Positions 24,501 through 36,035 of a stretch of DNA of 64,000 nucleotides are shown here, piece by piece. The notes under the pieces are model-generated. The model searched no databases. It worked only from the letters and a program-made list of their open reading frames with translations, and had not been told where the DNA came from. A program made the translations under genes and the position numbers. This stretch comes from Telopea speciosissima (Eukaryota; Streptophyta; Magnoliopsida; Proteales; Proteaceae). The number at the start of each line of letters is the position of its first letter. Positions within the stretch are counted from its first letter, which is position 1. The stretch spans positions 3,286,001-3,350,000 of the forward strand of contig NC_057924.1 of the NCBI RefSeq assembly GCF_018873765.1, given 5' to 3'.

Positions 24501-27500
24501 TGAATGGTTATATGATCAATCTGCAAAAATAGAAAGAAGTTAAATTTTCTGGACTGTACACTAAAGGTGCTCTGTAGGAATAACGGAATAAAACTAATCT
24601 TAGTTGTGTTCACTTTTCAGAGCAGAATGGAAATAGAAATGTAAAACTAGTTCAATGTTGATGGGTTCAGGTAGATCCCTACCATTTTTTTTTAATTCCC
24701 TACTAGTTTATTAATTTATAGAATGTGTAAATAAGGGGCAAAGGGTGGAGATGAAGTGTGTAGGCCATTTGTATGCATTCAAAAGATTTTTTGTTTTAAT
24801 TATTATTTTCTTCTCCCCTCCAGGATATTGATTTCTTTATACTCTTACTGCAGATTGCTTTTCTCATATAAGCAAGAATAGTACTGGACAAGGTTTGCCG
24901 CTATCATACCTTTGAACCCTTTATACAGCTTTTGACCTTTTCTTCCAATATCAACAACAATGCCAACTTAGTTCTTTGCCTTATTTGTCTTCCAGCACCA
25001 CCAGTGGTTATCACGCACAATGGAGCTAGTGGAGTCTACCCTGGCTGTACTGATGTTGCTTATCAGCAAGCTGTAGAAGATGGTGCCGATGTTATTGACT
25101 GCTCTGTTCAAATGACAAGCGATGGGATCCCCATATGCTTAGGCTCAATTAATCTTATAGAGGGCACAACAGTCGCTCTGTCACCTTACGGCATTCGTTC
25201 CGTTATTATTCCTGAGCTTCAGAATACCGCTGGGATTTTTACGTTCAACCTCACATGGAAAGAGATTCAAAACTTGAAGCGTGAGTTGCCATGGTTTTAT
25301 TATTCTCAATTTACCTTGTGAAATTGAAGTTTGATTTTAATTTATTTTTTTATGGGAACTTGGCATGCTTAGACTTGTAGACATATTTCATGAAAGATTT
25401 AATTCTTAAAATCTTCAGCAGATGTTGGTAATCAATATTTTGTTAATCTGTAAGATAATAGTTTCTTAACAAAGAAAATATTTCTACACATTTAAATCCT
25501 TCAACTGTACTGGACCGTCTCATTGGCCACATGGATGATGATGTGGCCAATATGGTCGGTCCAATTTATAGACTATTCTAGATCTTTGATACATTCAGTT
25601 GCAGAGTCCATGTCAGCCCTTATACCATTTTTTGTGAAACATTATGAGATTATTTGAACATACCACGTTAGGAGAGGGTAATGTGGTAAACATGCAAGAC
25701 CTTTTTGGTCTGCCACCTAAAAATGTGAGATTAGTTCATCCATCCCCTTACAACTTTCTAAATGAGATTCAAAACATATGGAATCTTTTTTTTTTTTTGG
25801 GGGGGGGGGGGAGAGGGGTGGATGTTGAGATAACAATGATTTATTGATGAGAATAAGAGCAGATAAAAGGGACATCATGCTCAGGCCTGCTTGAAAAAAA
25901 CAGGTTCAATTCTGAGGGTTGCCACCTTGGGCAAAAAAGATATTGAAGGTTAGACCGACTCCAGTCCACCCCTCCCAAAACCTGCAAAGTGGTACTTGCA
26001 CTGGGGTATGGTATGGCCTTTTAATTAAGAAACAGATAAAATAACAGCCCTGAAAAGGGCGATTTAGTAATCAATGATCAACCACCCCAAAACAATTGAA
26101 GCCTACTTCTTGGGTCGCTGAAAGCAACAAATGTGAGTTGATCATGAATCTCATAGGTGCACAGACCTCCGTGGCTCTTTGTTAGAATCCTTTATGCACC
26201 TAGCAACATTTGCAGAACCTCCATTCACCACCACTTGGCTGTGTCCTAAGGTGCTCTAGAACTCCAATTCTATCTTCAAAGCCATCAATTCAGCTTGAGT
26301 GGCCTCTAGTAAAACATGTGCAATTCCTTGAAGGAAAATTCAGCCCCATTCTGGTTTGAAGTTATTCAGTTTCATTTTTGATTGGAAAAAGTCTAACAAT
26401 CAGAGTTTGGGTTTTTATAGTATATATTTTTTAACTGTCTGGTTACCTTCAAAATTAACTAAAGCTTTAGTACTAGAGGACAAGAATCCTTCTAGCATGT
26501 CATCAGTATGTAGGTGAGGAGAGAGATACGGAAGGGGGAGGGAGAGTTCACTTACTGTGGATTCCTGCATAAGTTATAGGCTTATAACCATCTATTAACA
26601 TGTTATTAGTTTATGATTATTTGAGTACAACACGAGTTACTTATTTACGCTCTTGCGTAAGTATAGTTTTGGTTGTTTTATAATAAAATATTTATATGGT
26701 CTAAAAAAAAACACAGTGTACCCTTGAGTTCCTCTGGAATCCTAATTTTTGGGGTTTTCTAAGTTTGTCACCTCATGTCCCTGTCAGTTTTTGACTTCTG
26801 AACTTGTATACATGTAAAATAGATATCAATTATCCCATTAATCAGTCATGGAGAAAATAGCATTAACTTTTCCTCATGATAAATTTTTAACTATATCTAG
26901 CCTACAAAAGGAAGGCATTTTTGAAAAGAAATTTCAATTTGCTATGTCAAATTTCCTTCTTGCACCTAATGGATTTTGGCATGTCAAATATGATAGAATT
27001 TGATCTGTCCATCTTTAACACGAGAGCAGGAATGTCAATGCTAATCTTGTGAAAAGAGGGCCTTGGAACTCTGTTACAGATATGGTAACTCTATTCCAAT
27101 ATGGTTGGTGATCATCTTTGACCAATTCAGTCCACATTATTTCATTTTTCAGCTTTCTTTTTATTTTCCATCTGTCATTTGATATTTGACATTTTTCATT
27201 TCGCATCTCATTTCCCATCTCTTCATTCCTCCCCGGCCCGCCCTGCTTTTTTTTGTTTAGGCCTCAATTTTCCCTACTTTGTTCTGTTGGATACATGTAG
27301 CCAACCCCATGTAGTTGGGATAAGGCTGAGTTTGTTGTTGTTGTTGTAGCTATGATTATATTATGAGTAGAATAGGAGTTTTCAGATGAATATCTCTCGA
27401 GTCTGGCTAAAATAGTTTTTTTTCTTTCATGTAAATAGCAACATAAATTTAGCTAATTGTTCTCAAGGGGAATCAGCTAAGGGGACCAGACAGCACAAAC

Positions 27501-30500
27501 AGTGGAATTACTGTTCCATGTTTTAACTTTGCTTTTGGGTAGACAAGTTTCTGTTACTCATAATATAAGTGAGCTTTTGTTCCTTAAAAAAGAAACGTTT
27601 GGCTAGATTTTCTATATCTTGAACAATATTACATAAAACTTTTTAATGTTATGTAATGGTTTTTTTTTTTTTTAAATTCCATTACACCTTGTTGATTTCT
27701 AAATTTTCCTTTTCTTGTAGCTGCTATATCGAATCCATTCTTGGATTACCAGTTGTACCGGTATCCAGCACATAAAAATTCTGGAAATCTTGTCTCATTG
27801 GATTATTTTTTAAGCTTTGCAAAAACCAAGCCTCTTTCTGGGGTCTTGGTAAGTGTAGAGGTCAGTATACTACAATCTCTTTCTGCCTTTCCTGCTTATA
27901 AAAATAGATAATTGATCTATTACTCCTAAATCCTGGATATCATTTAGGCCAATTAAGAACCAGATGGGAACTGTCACTTTCTTTTATAATTGAGGAAAAA
28001 TATTAAGTAGGCCTAGAAAAATCTTCAGTTGAAATGGTTTTAACGACCTGATATGTCAATTTGTTCCCTGAAGAATCTGTTGGTGGGTCAATGTGACTTT
28101 TCAAGTGTTTGGGTTCATATACCTTGAAATTTGCACCTGTCGGGTACTATCTCTGATATTCTCAGATAGGCTTCTTACCGAGTCTGATCAGATTTGGTAG
28201 AATTTGTGATTGTTATTGATGAAACTCAGGAAGGGGGTGGCTCCCCCACCACTTTATTCATTCTCTTGCACTTCCTTATCCCACTTCCACTTCAGTTCAC
28301 TTCCTTGCACTTCCACCTTCCACTTTATAGAGCTGTCTTGGTATCCAAGCACAACCTTATGAAATTATATATTAAAGGCTAGGTAAGTCTTCTTGTGACA
28401 ATATCAGAAACTAAAAACCAGTACCCACAACCAAGGAGAAGAGAGGAGGGGAGAAGAATTGGGGAAAGAAGAGAAGAAGGCTGAACACGATAGAATTGAA
28501 TTTCTGTCGTGAGCAGCAAACTTATTTATATTAATGAAAATCAACTCTTAGTAGGCTGTCTACTAAGAGTCGAAGACTTGTTACAATTACATTTAAAGCA
28601 AACTGGAAATAAAACAATTAACTAAGCCTAACAAGCCTAATTACAATAGGAAAGATAAAACATAAACTAGCTAAGCTACTTAGACATGATCCCATAGTAC
28701 AAGGTCCATGGACATCCAAGGACCCCAAACCGAGACACACTTCAACACTCCCCCTCAGGCTGGAGTATATATATCTCTTTTACCCATCATGGAACAACCA
28801 CTAAGAAACGCAGGTTGGAATAGTACCTTCATGAACATATCACCAAGTTGATTGTTGGAGTTGACAAACGGAGTCGAAATAAGCTTTTGCATAACTGCAT
28901 TTCTCACAAAAATGACAATCGATCTTAATATGCTTGGTCCTCTCGTGAAAAACCGGATTACTAGCAATATAAATTGCCGCTTGATTATCACAATACATCT
29001 TCATAGGTTTAGGAACTAAGAACCCCAATTCTTGTAGGATGGACTTCAACCACATCAACTCCGTTGTAGTACCAGCCATAACTCTATACTCAACATCTGC
29101 AATCAACCGAACCACAGTAGTCTGCTTTTTACTCCTCTAAGAACAAGATTACCACCAACAAACAGACAATATCCAATGGTCAATCAATGATCGTTGGCAG
29201 CACCAGCCCAATCAGTATGAGTAACTAACAATATCAGTATGACCATGATGAAAATAAACAAGAGCTTTACCATGAGCACCTTTAAGCTATCTCGGTATAT
29301 GACTAGTAGAATCCCGGTGACCATGTCTAGGACTCTCCATGAATTGGCTGATAACTCCAATTGCAAGGAAATATCCTGACAAGTAACAGTCATATAGATA
29401 AGTTTCCCAACTAGTCTTCTATACTGCTGTTTTATCCACAAATTCTTTGTCATCACACACCCCAAGTTTCAGATTAGGATCCATAGGGTTATCAACAGGC
29501 TTACAGCCCAACATACCAGTCTCAGATGGAAGATTTAGAACATATTTTCTCTGAGACTAGCTAACACCCTTTTTACAACGTACAAGTTCAAATTCCAAAT
29601 GGTACCTGAGCATCCCTAAGTCCATCTGAAGATGTTGGTGGAGATATGCCTTGACATCTTCAATACTGGAAGAATCATTACCTGAAATTATAATATCAAC
29701 GTACACAACAAGAATGACGACCTTGTCCCCACAACGACAAACGAACACCGAGTGATCAGAGAAGCATGAAGTGAATCCATAACCACCAATATATTTTTTT
29801 TTGAACTTATCAAACTAGGCAAGGAGACTGTTTCAGTCCATAAATAGCCTCGTGAAGACGACATACCTTGAACACATTCTCCCCCTAAGCAACATACCCC
29901 GGAGGTTGCTCCATATATACTTGTTCCTCAAGATCATCATAAAGAAAGGCAATTTTTAATATTTAGCAGAAATAGAGGCCAATCAAGATTCGCAGCCAAG
30001 GAGATAAAGAACACGAATAGAATCGTGCCACTGAAGAGAAGGTCTCAAAATAATTTAGGCCATATGTCTGAGTAAATCCTTTGGCAATCGAGCGAGCTTT
30101 CAGCCACTCAATTGAACCATTTGGAAGGTACTTAACTGTGTACACCCAACAAAGCCTCACGAGCTCCTCTCCTAAGGGTAAGTCAGCAAGAGACTAAGTT
30201 CGATGATCCAACAGGGCATCCATCTTAAATAGCATGTTTCCATCCAGGATGCGACAACGCTTCCTGATACTTGGTAGGTACAGACTTAGTAGATAAAGAA
30301 AATGCAAAGTTGTATAGTCAGAGTGGAAGATGAGACATAGTAACAAACTGAGAAACAGGATAAGCAATATGAGATTGTTGAGTACAAGTACGGATACCAT
30401 TACGAAGAGAAACTGACAGGTCAGGAGAAGAAAGATCTCCAGACAAAGGGTCTAATGAAATAGAGGGCGGTTGTGAAAATTCAACTTGGTCTGTCAAAGT

Positions 30501-33500
30501 TGACTTGGGACAATGCTTGTAGACCTGCAATTACTTAGGTGGAGAACTAATAGTGGAAGAGTTAGTAAGGGGAATAAGGCAGGGATTGGTGGAGAAAGTG
30601 AAACATTTGCATCCATCTGATGGCTTTCTGTAGAGAAAAATGGTGTAGATTTAAAGAAGGTAACATCAGTACTGACAAACTGTTGACGTGTAATAGGATC
30701 ATAACATTTATAACCTTTCTAGTGCGAGCATATCCAAGAAAGACACACTTAGTAGCATGCAGGGATAATTTATAAATATCGATTATGAACAAAACATATA
30801 TACCTAAACACCCATGGGGGTAAACCAAACAAAGTGGCATCATGAAAACACTATAGAAAAGGGAGATTTGTTATTGAGAACAACAGATGGCATAAATAGC
30901 AAGCAGTAAGCACTGCATGAGTCCAAAAATATTTCAGAATATTCATGCAAAACATTAAAAAACGGGCAATCTCTAGCAAGTGCCGGTTTTTCCATTCAGC
31001 AACACCATTCTGTTAGGGAATATAAGAGCAACTAGTTTGATGTATCATACCACAAGCAGAATAAAAGTCAGATATTTCACATTGGGTATATTCTAAAGCA
31101 TTATTTGAATAAAAAACTTTAATTGATACACCAAACTGAGTCTTGATTTCAGAATAAAATTGTTTAAAGGCAGATAAAAATTTAGAACGATCCTTTAACA
31201 GATATAACCACGCCATTCGAGAATGATCGTCAACAAAAGTAACAAAATAGACAAATCCTAATTGACTCTTGACACGATATGGACCCACACATCAGTGTGA
31301 ACTAAGGAAAACAAGGAAGGCTAAGAAGAGCATCGCAAGGCGGGAATGAGGTACGGTGATGCTTTCCCAGCTCACAGGCTTCACACTCAAGACGAGATAT
31401 TTTCTTGCAATTGGAAACCATTTGTTGAAGCTTGGAAAGAGAAAGATGTCCCAATTAGTAATGCCACTGAAGCGAAGAGGTAGAGGAAGAAGTAGCAGAA
31501 GCAACTGTAGGAGTATAGTCATCAAAATAATAGATACCATCCTTCTCATGCCCTCCACAATTGTTTTCCTTGTGTGGATATCTTGAAGTATACAACAAGT
31601 AGGATAAAAAGTGATTGAGCTATTTAAAGATTTCGTCAATTGACTAACAAGCGGAAGATTTAAAGGTAAGGTAGGAACATGAAGAACAAAAGTTAACTTA
31701 GGAAAAGAGGGCAAATAGACACACCCAGAAATAGACACATGAGTAGGTGAGCCATTAGCAAGTATGACTCGAGAGGGATGTTCAATTTGCTAGAGTGAAG
31801 AAAGAACTTGGGACTTACCAGTTATATGGGTATAAACACCCGAATCAATTATCCATGGAGTAGATGAAGTGGTAATAAGCAAGGTGGATGTACTTGTGTA
31901 GGCCAGGGGGCTGTGGATGATGAAGTGCCGGTGGATGTCTGAAGATTTTGGAGAAGTTTAAGTAATTGATAGTTGTCAATCTCGAGACACAGAACTCGAT
32001 GAAGGAGCTCTAAATGAGGCCTTCTCAGACACAACGGTATTGGCTAATTGGGGGCCCACTCTGGTCGACCATGCTTAGCTCAACATGTATCAACCGTATG
32101 ATTTGACTTACCACAAAAGGAACACTGTTTGCCAGGTCGATCATCAAGTTGTCCACATGTACTGTGACCACCACGGCCACGACCTCCCCATGAGCCACAC
32201 CCTCTCCCAGAGAAGTTAGAACATCGGCCACAGCCAGCAACAATGCAGAATTGTCATTAGGAGAGGTTTCAGATTGGAAAGGAGTAACAATCTGTTGGAG
32301 ACGGGCAAATGACTCATTAAGTGAAGGAACCTTCTCCTCAGGAAGCAACTGTCTCTTAACAAACTAATAATTTGAGTTTACTGCCGGCCATAAGCCTTGC
32401 AACATGAAATTATTCCCGCTGAATTTTCAATTGCTCCATATTAATAGTAAGAGGCTGATGAATGTTGAGCTCCTCTATCATACCCTTAAAGATACTGAAG
32501 TACTCATCCAAAGACCAGTCCCCCTATTTCAAGTTAAAAATCGCATCATATAAACCATAAATATGGGATATATTCTTCTCTTGAGAGAAGGTTTGCTTCA
32601 AGTCATCCCAATCTCTTTTTGCACTTGTGGAACATGACGTTGGTTGCAATAGCGGGATCCATACTGTTCCACAACCATATGAGAAGGGTGTGATTCTCAC
32701 GTATCCACTCATAGGATTCAACATCAGATGGTTCTTTGGAATCAGCAGAAGGAGGTTTAGATTGAGATATTTCAGCTTTCTTTTGACATTAATGTAAACC
32801 TTAAATGCCTGAGCCCATAACAGATAATTATAAAGTGATCTGAACATTGACTTGTTTGAGGTTTGCTTAGGATCAGCCATTATGTACAGCGGGAACTTTA
32901 CCAATCAGATGCAAGAAGACCAATCAACCAGTCAGTAGAAGAAACCGATAAGCCAGGTAAAACACCTCCGGCCAACAAAAATTGGAGTGCGGAGAATTGA
33001 AGCAACCAAGGTTATATCAATCTCCAACCTTGGAGATATATGGTAAAGCAATAGTGGAAGAAATCCCACAATAAGACACTGTTCTAATGAGAATCCAGCA
33101 ACCAGTAAGCAAAATATTCAAATCTGAGATAAAACACCCAGATTTTGGGTGAGTAAAAATTACTTTCAATCCGAGAGGCAGATTGCCTCCAAACCAAGGT
33201 TGAAGGACCTTCCAGGGGGGGGGGGGGAAAACAAATCCCTAGAAGATCAACTGAATCTGATGCGCAGATTCAATTTAATTTCAAAAATCAAATCTGTAAA
33301 GAAGTACCCAAAAACAGGGTACTGCCAGCTGGAATTGGTGTAGCTTCTATAAGGAGATAAAAAGGCCTGATCAGTCTTCAGTAGGAATCGAGTGTGCATA
33401 CCTGAGGGCTCAATACAGCCCTAAAACTTCAAGTTAAAATAATGGCCAGATTGGGAGTACCAATAAATCTCGATTCAGTCAACAGAGAGGATATAAACCA

Positions 33501-36035
33501 GGCACCGCCAGGATAAAACTTCAAGGAATTTGATATAGAGAGACAAATAGCCCCATGAAGAATCTGTTGTAAGCAGTAGTCTTCATGCAGATAGCATTAT
33601 CGAAAAGAACCCTAGTCTTCCATTAACATAACTAGGTCTTCATTACAGAAAATTGCAGTAAAGGGTGGCTGCACACCACAGGAGAGAAATTCAAATAGAA
33701 TCTCTCAAAACAGCAGGATTGGGGATTGCAGGTACCAATTAAAATAGCTCTGATACCATGTGAAAATATCAGAAACTAAAACCCAGTACCCACAACCAAG
33801 GTGAAGAGAGAGAAGGAGAGACAAACTGGGGAAGAAGAAAAGAAGGATGAACACGATATTATAGAATTTCTATTGTGAGCAGCACACTTATTTATATTAA
33901 TGAAAATCAATTCTTAGGAGGCTGTCTACTAATAGTCAAAGACCTATTACAATTACGATTATAATTAAAGCAGGCTAGAAATAAAACATTTAACTAAGCC
34001 TAACAAGCCTAATTACAATAGGAAAGATGAAACATAAACTAGCTAAGCTACTTACACATGATCCATAGTACAAGGTCCATGGACCCCCAAACCAATACAC
34101 ACTTCAACACTTCTTTGTTACAATCAATAGAAACCATTCCTTTTGGACAGAACCACCTCGAATGTTTCATCTGTCACCGCAAAGAGGGAGGCGGGGGTCG
34201 GGGATGAAGCTACCTGGTTTCCAGCCAAGGGTTGCCCATTTACCTTGAGATTGCTCCTCAATGCTTACTGAATACCATGCTCATTTCGTAAAAATAGACA
34301 TTCCAATTGTTTTTCCTCTCAAGTTAGTATTATTCATCTTCACTTGGTTGCCTGCTGAAGCATGCGCATTGCATGACATTGATGACCCAAGCCCAGCAGG
34401 TAAAGGAGGTGGTTCTATTGAGTTGGTGCCCAGCTTAAATCTTTGGCCAAACCAATTCAAATTTGAATCTTGACTTGTTACAAGCTCATTCTAGATGGAG
34501 TAGAATGATGGGACTGTGTTTTTGTAGCTGACCCCTAATTCTTTCCCCTAGTGCTTAGTTGTGACTAGTCATTATAAGATTCATTAAAGTGTAAGATGGT
34601 GGGACAAGTTTGGGTATATCCTTCTGACATTACCTTATGCAAGACACATTCAAAAGGTCCGGAAACCAATATTCAGTGGGTCTCCCCTGGCAGTTGCCAC
34701 TTGATTAAAATCTCATATAACCTATTTGTTTTGGATGTTAAGAAGGGGGAAAACCACAATAAAATAATAAAAAATTGGGGAATCATCTTTGGGATGATGG
34801 TCTTCCATTTCAGTAGTTAGTTTTGAGAGGACCTACTCTCTTAAATGCATACCATCCCTGCGATGATGTAGGGTTTACTTCCCACCTCTCATTTACTTCA
34901 GGTGTGATAAAACTATTGTTTGCTTTCTATTTGTGCAGAATGCTGCCTACCTTGCAGAGTATCAGGGTTTAAGCGTAATTGATGCAGTTATTGATTCCTT
35001 AAACAAGTCTGGTTACAATAACCAGACACTCCAGAAAGTAATGATCCAGTCCACCAACAGCTCTGTTCTGAAGGAGTTTAAAATGAAAACCAGTTATGAG
35101 CTTGTATACCAGGTTGATGAGACTATCCGTGATGCCCTTAACTCATCCATCAAGGACATCAAGGGATTTGCACATTCTGTGTCGGTCACCAAGCAGACCA
35201 TCTTTCCGAAAAACCAAGGCTTCCTCACTGGTGTTACTAATGTGGTGGATAAGCTTCATTCATATAACTTATCTGTCTATGCATATGTGTTTACTAATGA
35301 GTTTGTATCGCAAGCATGGGACTTCTTCTCAGACCCAACAGTCGAGATAAATAACTTTGTAAGCGCAGCTAATATTGATGGACTCATCACCGAATTCCCA
35401 GGGACAGCCGTATCATACAGAAGTAAGTACGCATCTGAGAAATGCCTCCAATTTAGATTGCGCAAGAATGTTATACACTTTAGAAATCACCATTCATAAT
35501 AGAGTTTTTCAACTTCTCATTGATAAAAAGAAGCTTGACCTTGTTCTGTAGCTATCTCATGTACGGGGCTGTGCTAATATTTGACTTTAAAGCAGAAGCA
35601 TGTTTTGTTCATTGTATGATTCATTCCATTGATTTATAAGTAATAGTATTTGGGTACCCTATCATTCAACAGTTTGCAAATGATGCTTACTTCAGTTACT
35701 GATGCGGTTTTTTGCTTTGTGTTTATGTAGAAAACAAATGTTTAACCATGGGCAACAACACACCAAACTACATGCTTCCTGTTCAGCCTGATGGTCTCAT
35801 GCAATCCATTCCTAATAATGCTTTGCCACCAGCTGAGGCTCCGAATCAAATCCTGACAGATTCTAATGTCATAGAGCCACCTTTGCCTCCTGTTGTACAG
35901 AAACTGCCAACCTTCGTAACACCTGGACCAGCTGCAGCTCCAACTGCATCTACTCCAAATGGCCAGCCACAGAGAGCCACTGATTTTTTCCTATCATCTC
36001 TTCTTCTTGTGCTTCTTGCGTTTCTCATATTCTGA
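18599..36035 (+). CDS. Glycerophosphodiester phosphodiesterase-like protein, SHV3/SVL family (complete, 9 exons)
   Basis: Exons: 18599-18701, 19527-19823, 22043-22158, 22416-22917, 24854-24892, 24996-25280, 27721-27860, 34939-35422, 35731-36035. They sum to 2271 nt (756 residues plus stop), with consistent phases and GT-AG borders. Residues 1-21 are a signal peptide ([15 protein letters not shown]). Two tandem GDPD-like domains follow: the first begins near [17 protein letters not shown] and has [10 protein letters not shown]; the second begins [17 protein letters not shown] and has [12 protein letters not shown]. The first has Ala where active GDPDs have the catalytic His. The C-terminus has a Pro/Ala-rich stretch and a hydrophobic tail ([16 protein letters not shown]) typical of a GPI-anchor signal. 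Family knowledge: Arabidopsis SHV3 and SVLs are GPI-anchored wall-organisation proteins needed for root-hair and epidermal wall integrity. Intron 7 (27861-34938) contains a full-length copia element. The paralogue within the family is not assigned. Confidence 0.95.
21170..21380 (+). mobile_element. RTE-type LINE 3' end (5'-truncated), intron 2 of the SHV3-like gene
   Basis: It ends GCCGACCCCATTAAGTTGGG, then ATAAGGCTGAG and a TTG microsatellite, the 3' signature shared with the better preserved copy at 53352-54029. The preceding CATTCATTTGTCATTTTCC pyrimidine-rich stretch also matches that copy's 3' UTR. An Au-type SINE with a similar tail is the alternative. Confidence 0.65.
23710..23865. 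repeat. Two poly(G) tracts in intron 4
   Basis: Runs of 12-13 G at about 23718-23730 and 23841-23853, each followed by GCATC. The words ATTCAG and AGAGATGAAC recur close to each tract, so the pair probably came from a local duplication. Confidence 0.6.
25860..26350 (-). mobile_element. Possible LINE RNase H relic in intron 6
   Basis: On the minus strand near 26270-26340 the reading [18 protein letters not shown] resembles the AE-x-x-AL helix of RNase H domains in plant L1 LINEs. The frame is broken soon after and no other domain is clear, so this is weak support. Confidence 0.3.
27130..27350 (+). mobile_element. RTE-type LINE 3' end (5'-truncated), intron 6 of the SHV3-like gene
   Basis: The same 3' signature as at 21170-21380: GTAGCCAACCCCATGTAGTT, GGGATAAGGCTGAG, then four to five TTG units, preceded by the shared pyrimidine-rich 3' UTR. 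No target duplication was found. Confidence 0.65.
28394..28747 (-). repeat. 3' LTR of the intron-7 copia element
   Basis: On the plus strand it runs from TGTGACAATATCAG to CACACTTCAACA. It is paired with 33759-34109. Confidence 0.93.
28760..30843 (-). pseudogene. copia reverse transcriptase/RNase H remnant
   Basis: Fragments in several frames: the RT start near 29963-30160 ([19 protein letters not shown]), the active-site region at 29557-29748, where YVDD is reduced to YVDI, and RNase H at 28840-29115 ([20 protein letters not shown]). Frameshifts and stops separate them. This is the polymerase module of the element in intron 7. Confidence 0.82.
31013..31738 (-). pseudogene. copia GAG-pre-integrase/integrase remnant
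   Basis: The 31013-31288 frame reads [20 protein letters not shown], then [16 protein letters not shown] and IHQTSC, an rve integrase core. Related elements have SDNALEY; here the catalytic Asp is Asn. The upstream pre-integrase region (31292-31738) is shifted and poorly conserved. Confidence 0.8.
32030..32880 (-). pseudogene. copia gag remnant with zinc knuckle
   Basis: It starts [11 protein letters not shown] at 32880 and reads the [10 protein letters not shown] segment typical of plant copia gag N-termini. It is interrupted by stops and frame changes. Near 32080-32140 another frame shows a CX2CX4HX4C zinc knuckle ([14 protein letters not shown]), followed at once by a stop. The product would package element RNA; this copy cannot. 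Confidence 0.8.
33759..34109 (-). repeat. 5' LTR of the intron-7 copia element
   Basis: On the plus strand it runs from TGTGAAAATATCAG to CACACTTCAACA, next to the primer-binding site at 33747-33758. Confidence 0.93.

Larger units (their letters stand above)
28394..34109 (-). mobile_element. Full-length, decayed Ty1/copia retrotransposon in intron 7
   Basis: Seen: LTRs 28394-28747 (354 bp) and 33759-34109 (351 bp), 5-bp target duplication CTTCT at 28389-28393 and 34110-34114, primer-binding site complementary to initiator tRNA-Met (TGGTATCAGAGC on the minus strand, 33747-33758) abutting the 5' LTR, and polypurine tract GAGGGGGAG (28748-28756) abutting the 3' LTR. The order gag, integrase, RT, RNase H places it in Ty1/copia. 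The LTRs differ at many positions (roughly nine in ten bases agree by eye), so the insertion is not recent. The interior is broken by stops and frameshifts. It lies antisense to the host gene. Confidence 0.95.

Noticed and set aside
24841..24900. Treating 24854-24892 as intron
   Set aside because: The 39-nt exon has AG and GT borders, is in phase on both sides and reads [13 protein letters not shown], expected between the two GDPD-like domains, so it was kept as an exon.
28389..34114. Shared origin of the intron-7 copia element and the solo LTR at 16324 because both have CTTCT target duplications
   Set aside because: The LTR sequences are unrelated. The same 5-bp target at both sites is most simply coincidence, though a target preference could be tested.
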